This document shows, in pieces, positions 29,322 through 36,837 of a DNA stretch of 64,000 nucleotides. Each line of letters opens with the position of its first letter. Position 1 is the stretch's first letter. The translations under genes were made by a program, and so were the position numbers. The notes beneath the pieces are model-generated. The model did not search any database. It worked only from the letters and a program-made list of their open reading frames with translations, and was not told the DNA's origin. Origin of the DNA: an uncultured Pelagibacteraceae bacterium (GTDB lineage: Bacteria; Pseudomonadota; Alphaproteobacteria; Pelagibacterales; Pelagibacteraceae); the NCBI GenBank assembly GCA_902605035.1, contig CACLBB010000002.1:1-64000 (forward strand), in the 5' to 3' direction.

Positions 29322-29760
29322 AAATTAAACAAAGACCATTATTGCAAAATCTTTTCCCAGTTGTAGTTGGACCATCGTTAAATACGTGACCGTGGTGAAC
29401 TCCGCACTTTGCACAATGGTATTCTGTTCTAATCATTCCAAATTTACGATCAACTTTTGTTTTAAAAGCTCCAGGTAATGCTTCAGAAAAAGAGGGCCAT
29501 CCTGTACCGCTATCAAATTTTGAAGTTGAAGCAAAAAGTTTAGCTCCACAATTAGCACAATGATAAAAACCTTTTCTATTTTCTTTGTTTAATTCACTAG
29601 AAAAAGGTCTTTCAGTCCCTTCATTGAACATTATATCTTTCTGCTCATCAGTTAAGTCTTTATTGAAAAGGGTTTTGGCAGCAGCTTTTATTAAACTATA
29701 GGGCAATAACAAGGAAGAAATTAATGACATTCCTATTAACTTTAAGAAACTTCTTCTCAT
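29305..29760 (-). CDS. msrB: exported peptide methionine (R)-S-oxide reductase
   Basis: Second MsrB, 151 residues. It has an N-terminal twin-arginine-like signal (MRRSFLKLIGM, then hydrophobic SLISSLLLPYSL), so it probably acts in the periplasm. The catalytic domain has CANCG, FDSGTGWPSFSEAL, CAKCGVHHGHVFNDGP and GKRFCNNGLC. The start overlaps the grxC stop (TAATG), so glutaredoxin and MsrB are translated together. The nearby ccdA could provide reducing power across the membrane. Confidence 0.93.
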   Translation of the reverse strand: MRRSFLKLIGMSLISSLLLPYSLIKAAAKTLFNKDLTDEQKDIMFNEGTERPFSSELNKENRKGFYHCANCGAKLFASTSKFDSGTGWPSFSEALPGAFKTKVDRKFGMIRTEYHCAKCGVHHGHVFNDGPTTTGKRFCNNGLCLIFKPSN

Positions 29761-30017
29761 TATGATTTTAAAAGTTTATCTAACTCACCACATCTATTTG
29801 CTTCTTGAAGTTTATCGTTTCCGCCTATGTAGTGATCCCCTATGAATATTTGAGGAATGGTTCTCGCACCATTTGTTTTCTGCAACATTTCTTTTGCTTT
29901 AGCTGGATCTTTCCAAATATTTAATTCTTCAATTTCAACATTTTTTGTTTTTAATAAAGCTTTTGCGGCTTCACAAAATGAGCAAGGATCTCCAGTATAC
30001 ATTGTGACTTTTTTCAT
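29760..30017 (-). CDS. grxC: glutaredoxin 3
   Basis: Glutathione-dependent dithiol oxidoreductase of 85 residues. It has the active site CSFC (residues 12-15) rather than the common CPYC, the ARTIPQIFIG cis-proline loop and the GGNDKLQEANR glutathione-binding end. It lies between a DUF2805 gene (2-base gap) and the exported msrB on the minus strand. It probably supplies thiol reduction in the cytoplasm. Confidence 0.95.
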   Translation of the reverse strand: MKKVTMYTGDPCSFCEAAKALLKTKNVEIEELNIWKDPAKAKEMLQKTNGARTIPQIFIGDHYIGGNDKLQEANRCGELDKLLKS

Positions 30018-30019
30018 AG

Positions 30020-30319
30020 TTAATATATATCAGTAATTCTAATTTTTTCCCTGAGTTTTTTTCGCCCAAGTTTAAATTTTTTTCTATGTTTAATACTTGT
30101 GTTATGAACTCTTTTTCTCCAAAGTCTAAAAGAACCTGGCCTTAAGGTCTTTCTCATTAATTTGATTACATCTGATTCTGTTTTTCCAGTTTTCTCTCTT
30201 ATTTCCTCAAAAGTAATACGATCTGCCCATGCAGCCCAAATAACCCAATTATCATCCTTTTCTTTAGGTTCTGGGTTCTTAACCTTTGTCTGTGGAATTA
30301 AACTTCTTTTCTTCATCAT
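30020..30319 (-). CDS. DUF2805 / TIGR03643 family protein
   Basis: A 99-residue protein with the family core WVIWAAWADRITFEEI, then KTGKTESDVIKLMRKTL and RPGSFRLWRKRV. The family has a helix-turn-helix-like feel and is very basic (many Arg/Lys at the end), so it may bind nucleic acid; no function is established to my knowledge. It is first in the minus-strand set DUF2805-grxC-msrB. The start region overlaps the upstream leader of the divergent LysE gene. Confidence 0.82.
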   Translation of the reverse strand: MMKKRSLIPQTKVKNPEPKEKDDNWVIWAAWADRITFEEIREKTGKTESDVIKLMRKTLRPGSFRLWRKRVHNTSIKHRKKFKLGRKKLREKIRITDIY

Positions 30320-30341
30320 TTTCTATATAATTACTTTTCTT

Positions 30342-30956
30342 ATGTTTCCAAACGATTTTTTTATTTTTTTGCAAATAATTTTATTTTTATTCATTACACC
30401 AGGGCCTCCACGTGTAGTTATTGTTTCCCACACTTTGAACTATGGTATAAAAAAGTCTGTTTGGACAGCTTTTGGCGACATATCTGCTAATTTGTGCCAA
30501 GGGATTTTAGTAGTATTTTTTATAGGAACTTTTTTAAGCGACAATCCAGATATTCTTCAAACTTTAAAATGGGCTGGAATTTTATATATCATCTATTTGG
30601 CTTACGACACTTACACGTCAAGAATTAAAATAATAAATTCTGGAAATAAAAATTTAAAGTCTATTTTTTCTTTCTACAGAGATGGTTTTCTCGTTGCAGG
30701 TCTTAGTCCAAAATCAATTATATTTTTTGGAACAATTTTTACCTCTTTTATTGATTTTACTACAAATTACACTGCTCAATTTTTAATTTTGATAATTACT
30801 TATATAACTTTAGATTTTTTGACTTTGATGATCTATGCTTTTGCAGCTAACAGAGTATCCATATGGTTAAAAGATAATCCAAAAGTTTTAAATACAATCT
30901 CTGCGTGTGTATTAATTATTTTAGCAATATATGTCGCGGCCTCACAAAGTTATTAA
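30342..30956 (+). CDS. LysE family amino acid exporter
   Basis: Inner-membrane translocator with about six helices that exports amino acids or related metabolites. The ATG at 30342 gives 204 residues beginning MFPNDFFIFLQIILFLFITPGPPRVVIVSHTL, with the family's TPGP motif at about 20 and a later GLSPKSIIFFGTIF segment. A longer frame from 30162 is open but antisense to the DUF2805 gene and lacks family similarity, so it is rejected. The substrate is unknown. Confidence 0.85.
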   Translation: MFPNDFFIFLQIILFLFITPGPPRVVIVSHTLNYGIKKSVWTAFGDISANLCQGILVVFFIGTFLSDNPDILQTLKWAGILYIIYLAYDTYTSRIKIINSGNKNLKSIFSFYRDGFLVAGLSPKSIIFFGTIFTSFIDFTTNYTAQFLILIITYITLDFLTLMIYAFAANRVSIWLKDNPKVLNTISACVLIILAIYVAASQSY

Positions 30957-30969
30957 TCAATTCTTACTG

Positions 30970-31035
30970 TTGTTTTCATCTTCATTTCTTGTTTTAATAT
31001 TTATAATTAATTAATTAATTAACAAAGGGGAACTA
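30970..31035 (+). promoter_or_regulatory. promoter and leader of the ABC amino-acid importer operon
   Basis: -35 TTGTTT (30970-30975), 17-base spacer, -10 TTTAAT (30993-30998), then a run of TTAA repeats (31005-31022) and a GGGG Shine-Dalgarno. The -10 and start region are almost identical to those before tctC at 37760-37790. Confidence 0.55.
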
Positions 31036-32277
31036 ATGAATAAACTAGTAAAAATATTTACTATATTTATTTCAGCTATAACAATAACACTAGCAAGTAT
31101 CTCTTCTTCTTTTGCAAAAGTAGAAGGTGAATATATAGTGTTAGGTTCTGCGATATCTCTTACAGGAAAATATTCTTCTAACGGAGTTCACACTCAAAAT
31201 GGCTATAACATGGCTGTTGAACGAATAAATAACATGGGTGGAGTAACAGTTGGCGGAAAAAGCTATAAATTTGAAATTATCTATTATGATGATGAGTCAA
31301 ATCCTAAAAGAGCTGCTCAGTTAGCTGAAAGATTAATTAAACAAGATGGCGTTCATTATATGCTTGGGCCATATAGCTCAGGTTTAACGAAAGCCATTGC
31401 ACCAGTAACCGAGAAATATAAAATTCCTATGGTTGAAGCGAATGGTGCATCAAGATCTTTATTTACAAAAGGATATAAATATTTGTTCGCGGTATTATCA
31501 CCAGCTAACCAATACCTTGAAGTAGCTATCGATCTTGCTGTTGAAAAAAATGGTGGAAAGCCAGTAAGAATTGCACAAGCATTTGAACAAGATGCATTTT
31601 CACAAGATGTGAGACTTGGCATTTTAGATGCAGCAAAAAGAACTGGATCTGAAATCATTATTGACGACAAATTGCCAAAAGAGTTAAACGATATGGCTGC
31701 TACATTAGCTAAAGTTAAAGCAACTAAACCTGATGTATTAGTTGTATCTGGCCACACAAAAGGTGCATTAACAGCAATCAGACAAATATCTGAAATGAAA
31801 GTTGATGTTCCAATGTTAGCGATGACACATTGCGATGCTGCAAAACTTTCTAAACAACATGGAAAGAAATCAGAATACGCACTATGTGCTTCTCAGTGGC
31901 ATAAAAACTTAAGCTATAAAGATAAGTTTTTTGGTTCAGGTAAAAAGTATGACAAAGACTTTAAAAAAGAATTTGGTTATGCTCCACCATACCAATCAGC
32001 TGAATCGTCTGCTGCTTTACTAGTGTTTAAAGATGCGTTCGAAAGAGCAAATTCTTTTGACAGAGATAAAGTAAGAGATGCTCTTAAAACTACTGAAATG
32101 CAAACTTTCTATGGAAATATTAAATTTGGTCCTGGTGGTCAAAACGTTGCCAAACCAATGATTTTATTCCAAGTAAGATGTAAAGGTGATGCGTGTGAGA
32201 ATAAAGTTGTAGCTCCAACAAAGTGGGCATCTGACAAATTCTACCACCCGATCCCGAAGTGGTCTGAAAGAAGCTAA
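31036..32277 (+). CDS. ABC transporter substrate-binding protein, branched-chain/amino-acid type
   Basis: Periplasmic receptor of a HAAT-family (Liv-type) importer. The 413 residues have a Sec signal peptide (cleavage near SSSFAKVEG, about residue 28), then the type I binding fold: LGSAISLTGKYSSNG, GVHYMLGPYSSGLTKA and PMVEANGASRSLF. Two Cys pairs near the middle and C-terminus (HCDAAK/ALCASQ; RCKGDACE) may form disulfides. It leads livHMGF but is separated from them by a strong terminator, so it should be expressed more than the membrane parts. The ligand is not certain. Confidence 0.93.
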   Translation: MNKLVKIFTIFISAITITLASISSSFAKVEGEYIVLGSAISLTGKYSSNGVHTQNGYNMAVERINNMGGVTVGGKSYKFEIIYYDDESNPKRAAQLAERLIKQDGVHYMLGPYSSGLTKAIAPVTEKYKIPMVEANGASRSLFTKGYKYLFAVLSPANQYLEVAIDLAVEKNGGKPVRIAQAFEQDAFSQDVRLGILDAAKRTGSEIIIDDKLPKELNDMAATLAKVKATKPDVLVVSGHTKGALTAIRQISEMKVDVPMLAMTHCDAAKLSKQHGKKSEYALCASQWHKNLSYKDKFFGSGKKYDKDFKKEFGYAPPYQSAESSAALLVFKDAFERANSFDRDKVRDALKTTEMQTFYGNIKFGPGGQNVAKPMILFQVRCKGDACENKVVAPTKWASDKFYHPIPKWSERS

Positions 32278-32295
32278 TAATTTATAAATAATTTG

Positions 32296-32328
32296 AAAAG
32301 CCCCTAGTTTTCTAGGGGCTTTTCTTTT
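32296..32328 (+). terminator. strong intrinsic terminator/attenuator between binding protein and permease genes
   Basis: A 12-bp perfect stem AAAAGCCCCTAG/CTAGGGGCTTTT (32296-32307 with 32312-32323) with a TTTT loop and trailing Ts. It lies 18 bases after the binding-protein stop. No new promoter is obvious before livH, so partial read-through is the likely source of permease mRNA. Confidence 0.85.
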
Positions 32329-32345
32329 ATAAGTTTATAAATTTT

Positions 32346-33239
32346 ATGGACTTTCTAATTTTTAAAGCTCCAATGTTAATGGTTCAAGCTTCATTGGACG
32401 GGATTCTTTTAGGTATTTTATTTGCTTTAATTGCATACGGTATGGCTCTGCAATGGGGCGTGATGAATATAATTAATATTGCTCAAGGTGATTTAGTTAT
32501 CCTTGGCGGCTACATCGCTTACACCATGTATCTTGCTGGAATCCACCCAGCTTGGGGAGTTATTGTTTCTCCAATCATTATGTTTTTTGTTGGCTGGGCG
32601 CTATATAAATTAGTTATTAATAAAGTCGTAGATCGTGATCTATTTATTTCAATTTTAGCAACTTTTGGTATTGCCATCGTATTTCAACAATTAATGAATT
32701 TTATTTTTGGTGCAGATGTAGTTGTGGCACAGTCTGAATATGGAACAACAATGTTATTTGATAATTCGGTAACTTTACCAAATTCAAAAATCTTCTCTGC
32801 ATTTATAAGTGTTTTATATGCAATCGGTTTAGTTATATATATGAAAAAATCTAGGCTTGGACGAGCAATAAGAGCTACAGCTCAAAATGCAAGAGCTGCA
32901 AAAATCCTAGGCGTAGATACTGAAAAAGTTTATGCTGCAACTTTTGGAATTAACGCTGCATTATGTGGAATAGCAGGAGCTTTAATTTCAATCACGCTTA
33001 CTCTTCATCCTTACGTAGGACTTCCATATACAGTCAGATCTTTTATGATAGTTATTGTTGCGGGTCTTGGAAATTTGCCTGCAGTAGCAGTTTCAGGAAT
33101 GGGTTTAGGATTATTTGAAGAGTTTGCAGATTATATTTTAGGAACAGAATTTAGAATTGGTGCGGTATTTATGCTGCTAGTCTTCATATTAGTTTATAGA
33201 AGATTTAAACTTTCAAAGAAAAGAGAATATTTAAAATAA
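32346..33239 (+). CDS. livH: branched-chain amino acid-type ABC permease LivH
   Basis: Inner-membrane permease of the Liv-type importer. The 297 residues have about eight helices and the family's GMALQWGVMNIINIAQGD, then RAIRATAQNARAAKILGVD (the EAA-like cytoplasmic loop that meets the ATPase) and GLGNLPAVAVSG. It follows the terminator after the binding-protein gene and ends directly before livM. The assignment to the family is firm; the true substrate class (Leu/Ile/Val, or other amino acids or amides) is inferred. Confidence 0.92.
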   Translation: MDFLIFKAPMLMVQASLDGILLGILFALIAYGMALQWGVMNIINIAQGDLVILGGYIAYTMYLAGIHPAWGVIVSPIIMFFVGWALYKLVINKVVDRDLFISILATFGIAIVFQQLMNFIFGADVVVAQSEYGTTMLFDNSVTLPNSKIFSAFISVLYAIGLVIYMKKSRLGRAIRATAQNARAAKILGVDTEKVYAATFGINAALCGIAGALISITLTLHPYVGLPYTVRSFMIVIVAGLGNLPAVAVSGMGLGLFEEFADYILGTEFRIGAVFMLLVFILVYRRFKLSKKREYLK

Positions 33240-34304
33240 ATGAATGCCATAAAACAAAAAGATCTAATCTTATATTCAGGCCTAATAATTTTAGGTTTAG
33301 CTGCACCTTATTTATTCTCTGCTTTTAAAGTTCAGCTTACATATCTTTGTGTCTTGATCGTTCTAGCGATGACTTGGAATTTACAAGGTGGAGAAATGGG
33401 TTACAATAGTTTTGGAAACATCCTTTTCTACGGTCTTGGAATGTACCTAACTGCATCAGTTCAAGTTGGGATGTTTTTTCCATTGGCAGAGTGGACAGAA
33501 AGTGGTGGTGAAAAAACATTTGTGCATACTACATCACAATATTTTCAAGGAATAGGTGTTGGGTTATTAGTTGCAGCTATTATTCCTACCATTGTTGCCG
33601 GTGCAATAGGCTATGCTATTTTAGGTTTAAGAGGTCATTACTTCGCGATTTGTACTTTAGGTTTAGGGATAGCAGCCGGTGAAATTGCTGGAGGTATAGA
33701 AATAATTGGAGCAGGTCAAGGTTTTACTACACCACCTTTTCCGGCAGAAATAGTTGATCCTGAAGCAAGAGGAAAATTTTTCTACTTCTTAAGTTTTTTT
33801 GTATTAGTCGTAGCATTTGTTTTTGTTAAATATATTTACGGATCTAGATTTAGATTAATTTTAAATGCAATAAGAGATAATGAAGATAAAGCAGAAGCAA
33901 TGGGCATTCAAACAATGAAATATAAAATTGTTGGTTGGATGTGTTCTGCATTTTTCTGTGGTCTAGCCGGCGGAATTATGGGTGGATTAATTGGATACAT
34001 AGACTCTACTGATGTCGCATTTGATGGAAGAGAAATGGGAGTATTCATGGTTCTTATGGCAATACTGGGTGGCAAAGGAACTTTATGGGGACCAATTATT
34101 GGTGCAACTTTATTTCACTTCTTCAAAGAAGGTCTTTGGACTTTTATATTAGGTTGGCAATATGTTGCGCTAGGAGTTTTGATAGTTGTAATCGTGGTTT
34201 ATTTCCCAGAAGGATTAATGGGTTGGTTAAGAGAAAAATACCCTGAAAGATTTGGTGAAGTAATTGATGAAAAAGATCGTAAATCACAGGTGGAACTTAA
34301 ATGA
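33240..34304 (+). CDS. livM: branched-chain amino acid-type ABC permease LivM
   Basis: Second permease of the Liv-type importer, 354 residues, about ten helices. Family marks are MTWNLQGGEMGYNSFGNILFYG, LGLRGHYFAICTLGLG, the ATPase-contact loop ILNAIRDNEDKAEAMGI and LGGKGTLWGPIIGA. It starts immediately after the livH stop and its own stop overlaps the livG start by 4 bases, so the genes are translated in a chain. Confidence 0.92.
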   Translation: MNAIKQKDLILYSGLIILGLAAPYLFSAFKVQLTYLCVLIVLAMTWNLQGGEMGYNSFGNILFYGLGMYLTASVQVGMFFPLAEWTESGGEKTFVHTTSQYFQGIGVGLLVAAIIPTIVAGAIGYAILGLRGHYFAICTLGLGIAAGEIAGGIEIIGAGQGFTTPPFPAEIVDPEARGKFFYFLSFFVLVVAFVFVKYIYGSRFRLILNAIRDNEDKAEAMGIQTMKYKIVGWMCSAFFCGLAGGIMGGLIGYIDSTDVAFDGREMGVFMVLMAILGGKGTLWGPIIGATLFHFFKEGLWTFILGWQYVALGVLIVVIVVYFPEGLMGWLREKYPERFGEVIDEKDRKSQVELK

Positions 34305-35035
34305 GTATTTTAGAAGTTAAAAGTGTAAGCAAATCTTTTGGCGGTGTGCAAGCCAACGTAGATATTTCTGTTTCGGTAGAACAAGGATCAATTGTTGGTT
34401 TAATTGGACCTAACGGTTCAGGCAAAACTACTTTATTTAATTCTATTGTAGGAACTCATCCAATAGATAAAGGATCTATAGTTTTCAATAATACAGAGGT
34501 ATCCGAAATGCCTGTCCCAGCAGTAGCCAAACTTGGTTTGTTAAGAACTTTTCAACAAACAAGAATTTATTCAAAACTAAATTGTGTAGAGAACATGTTG
34601 ATAAGTCACAAGGCAAGTGACTCTGGATTTATTTTTGCAAAGGTGCCTGCTGAACTTACTGAGAAAGCAGAAAATCTTTTAAATTTTGTAGGCCTATACC
34701 AAAAAAGAAATTTGAGAGCAGGAGATCTATCATTTGGACAGCAAAAATTACTAGAATTAGCAATGGCTTTAATGAATGAACCTAAAATGCTTTTATTAGA
34801 CGAGCCTACAGCTGGAATTAACCCGACTTTAATTAATGGAATAATTGATAGATTGATAAAAATAAATAAAGATTATGGAATAACTTTACTAGTTATAGAG
34901 CACAATATGAAAGTGATTATGAGTTTGGCGCAAAAAATTTTCTGTTTAGCTCATGGAAAAATGTTAGCAGAGGGTTCACCTGATCAAATTAAAAACGACA
35001 AGCGGGTTGTTGATGCTTATTTAGGAGCTCAGTAA
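34301..35035 (+). CDS. livG: branched-chain amino acid-type ABC ATPase LivG
   Basis: First ATPase of the importer, 244 residues. It has the Walker A GPNGSGKTT (about 37-45), the Q-loop FQQTRIY, the signature LSFGQQKLLELA (a variant of LSGGQ), Walker B MLLLDEPTAG and a switch His in VIEHNM. The TLFN and NPTLI segments are typical of LivG rather than LivF. It overlaps livM by 4 bases and livF by 1 base. Confidence 0.94.
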   Translation: MSILEVKSVSKSFGGVQANVDISVSVEQGSIVGLIGPNGSGKTTLFNSIVGTHPIDKGSIVFNNTEVSEMPVPAVAKLGLLRTFQQTRIYSKLNCVENMLISHKASDSGFIFAKVPAELTEKAENLLNFVGLYQKRNLRAGDLSFGQQKLLELAMALMNEPKMLLLDEPTAGINPTLINGIIDRLIKINKDYGITLLVIEHNMKVIMSLAQKIFCLAHGKMLAEGSPDQIKNDKRVVDAYLGAQ

Positions 35036-35820
35036 TGGCAAATCAATATGATGTTTTAGGAAAAGCACCTGGTTTAGAAGACCTTAATAGATTATCTCCT
35101 AATGATGTACATCTAACTATCAGAGGTTTAAATGCGGGGTATGGAAAAATGGAAATCCTGCACAACTTTGATTTGACTGTTGGTAAGGCACAATCTTTGT
35201 GCTTAATAGGACCTAATGGAGCAGGGAAATCAACAATACTCCATTCTATTTATGGCTTCACGAATATTTTTGATGGAAAAATTGAACTAGAAGGCGATGA
35301 AATTACAAAATTAACTCCTGCACAAAAACTCAGTAAAGTTGGTATAGCTTACATCTTACAAGATAATTCAGTATTTCCTGACATGACAGTTGAGGAAAAT
35401 CTTTTAATGGGTGGTTATATTAAAGATAAACAGGACGAAGCTTATGAAGAAGCTGAAAGAATTTTTCAAAAATATGAAAGATTAAGAAATAGAAGAAATC
35501 AACCTGCAAAAGTTTTATCAGGTGGCGAAAGAAGATTGTTAGAAATCTCTAGAGCTTTAGTTATGAAACCTTCAGTATTATTAGTAGACGAACCTTCAAT
35601 TGGTTTGGAACCTAAATACATTAATATGGTTTTTGAAATTTTAGATGATCTTCAAAAAGCTGAGAAGAAAACGATTATACTTGTAGAGCAAAATGCAAAA
35701 AAAGGTTTAGAGTTTGCGGATATTGGATATGTTTTAGTTTCAGGTCAAACTGCTATTGCAGGAAAAGGTGATGATTTATTAAAAAATCCAGACGTAGGAA
35801 GATTATTCCTTGGTGGATGA
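35035..35820 (+). CDS. livF: branched-chain amino acid-type ABC ATPase LivF
   Basis: Second ATPase of the importer, 261 residues. It has Walker A GPNGAGKST, the Q-loop LQDNSVFPDMTVEENL, signature LSGGERRLLEIS, Walker B LLVDEPSIGL and a Q in LVEQNAKKG in place of the switch His, as is usual for LivF. A 25-residue N-terminal extension (MANQYDVLGKAPGLEDLNRL) precedes the ABC domain. The stop overlaps the azlC start (ATGA), so translation continues into an exporter. Confidence 0.93.
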   Translation: MANQYDVLGKAPGLEDLNRLSPNDVHLTIRGLNAGYGKMEILHNFDLTVGKAQSLCLIGPNGAGKSTILHSIYGFTNIFDGKIELEGDEITKLTPAQKLSKVGIAYILQDNSVFPDMTVEENLLMGGYIKDKQDEAYEEAERIFQKYERLRNRRNQPAKVLSGGERRLLEISRALVMKPSVLLVDEPSIGLEPKYINMVFEILDDLQKAEKKTIILVEQNAKKGLEFADIGYVLVSGQTAIAGKGDDLLKNPDVGRLFLGG

Positions 35821-36521
35821 TAAATTTAAAAGTATTTCTAAAAGGTTTAAAATCATTACAAGGTTCTAAAAGTCCAGCTATACCATTAGCGGCATGTTTT
35901 ATAGCATTAGGTGCTTTGTTAAAAGATGCTGGTTTTAATTTACAACAAAGTGCTGCTTCAAGTTTGTTTACTTATGCATTACCCGGTCAGTTAGTAATGG
36001 CTGAGTCCTTATTAGTTGGTGCATCTATAGTAAACATATTTTTAGCAGTGTGGTTAGTAAACTTTAGACTTTATCCAATGACGGTTTCTTTATTTCCATT
36101 ACTAGAACATAAAACTCAACCGAAATGGAAATATTATTTATCATGTCATTTCCTAGCAGTAACATCTTGGTTAATTGCTAAAGATAGGTACAAAAAAGTA
36201 AACAAAAAACACAGAATAGATTTTTGGATTGGGATAGGTATTGGTACTTGGTCAACTGCAATTTTAATGACAGTATTAGGTTATCTTTTAGCTGATTATT
36301 TAAATAAAGATATGCTAATTGGTTTAGCGATTGTTAACCCAGTTTATTTCTTTTGTATGATGATCGGTGCAATGAAAAACTTAAATATATCTATTGCTGT
36401 TATCGGAGGAACAATATTGGGTCCTCTAATTTATTTAGCTTCAACAGAATGGGCTTTACTATTTGCAGGCTTAATTGGTGGAACAGTCGCTTTTTTATTT
36501 GGAGAAAAAAATGGCAAGTAG
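35817..36521 (+). CDS. azlC: AzlC family branched-chain amino acid exporter, large subunit
   Basis: Polytopic inner-membrane protein of the AzlC/YgaZ family that exports branched-chain amino acids together with AzlD. The 234 residues contain the conserved IPLAACFIALGALLKDAGF start, LPGQLVMAESLLVGAS, and FRLYPMTVSLFP. It shares the ATGA overlap with livF and overlaps azlD by 11 bases. Its coupling to an ABC importer is unusual and is discussed as a finding. Confidence 0.9.
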   Translation: MINLKVFLKGLKSLQGSKSPAIPLAACFIALGALLKDAGFNLQQSAASSLFTYALPGQLVMAESLLVGASIVNIFLAVWLVNFRLYPMTVSLFPLLEHKTQPKWKYYLSCHFLAVTSWLIAKDRYKKVNKKHRIDFWIGIGIGTWSTAILMTVLGYLLADYLNKDMLIGLAIVNPVYFFCMMIGAMKNLNISIAVIGGTILGPLIYLASTEWALLFAGLIGGTVAFLFGEKNGK

Positions 36522-36837
36522 TCAAATAATAATTCTAGCAATTATAGCCACTTCGCTAGCAACATTTATCTCTCGTTTTATGGGAGCTCTGACTTCAGAA
36601 AAAGTAAGTGTTAAATCTCAGATATTTCAGTGGTTTAATTGTGTTGCCTATTCAACTTTAGCAGCATTATTAGGCAGAATGATTATATTTCCTGCAGGAG
36701 TGCTAGCCGAATCATATCTTTTTATAAGAGTAGCGGTATTAGTAATCTGCATCATTATCTTTATTGTAACAAAAAAAAATCTAGTAGTTCCAACAATAGT
36801 TTCTGCTATACTTTTATCTGTATTAACAAGAATATGA
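36511..36837 (+). CDS. azlD: AzlD family branched-chain amino acid exporter, small subunit
   Basis: Four-helix partner of AzlC (YgaH/AzlD family), 108 residues. The ATG at 36511, preceded by GGAGAAAAAA, begins MASSQIIILAIIATSLATFISR; a start at 36475 would add 12 residues that lie in the azlC frame's end and is less likely. The ATSLATFISRFMG and FNCVAYSTLAALLGRM segments are characteristic. The stop overlaps the glaH start (ATGA). Confidence 0.85.
   Translation: MASSQIIILAIIATSLATFISRFMGALTSEKVSVKSQIFQWFNCVAYSTLAALLGRMIIFPAGVLAESYLFIRVAVLVICIIIFIVTKKNLVVPTIVSAILLSVLTRI

Noticed and set aside
30162-30341. Longer N-terminus for the LysE gene
   Set aside because: These 60 codons overlap the DUF2805 gene antisense and have no LysE similarity; ATG 30342 starts right before the first helix.
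31005-31022. TTAATTAATTAA run as a tandem repeat array
   Set aside because: It is only a short 4-base periodicity in an AT-rich leader, repeated once before tctC; it fits the shared leader better.
36639-36833. Longer N-terminus for the glutarate hydroxylase
   Set aside because: The extra frame lies over azlD and is Cys/Ser-rich without any family match; ATG 36834 gives an ATGA coupling and the expected length.
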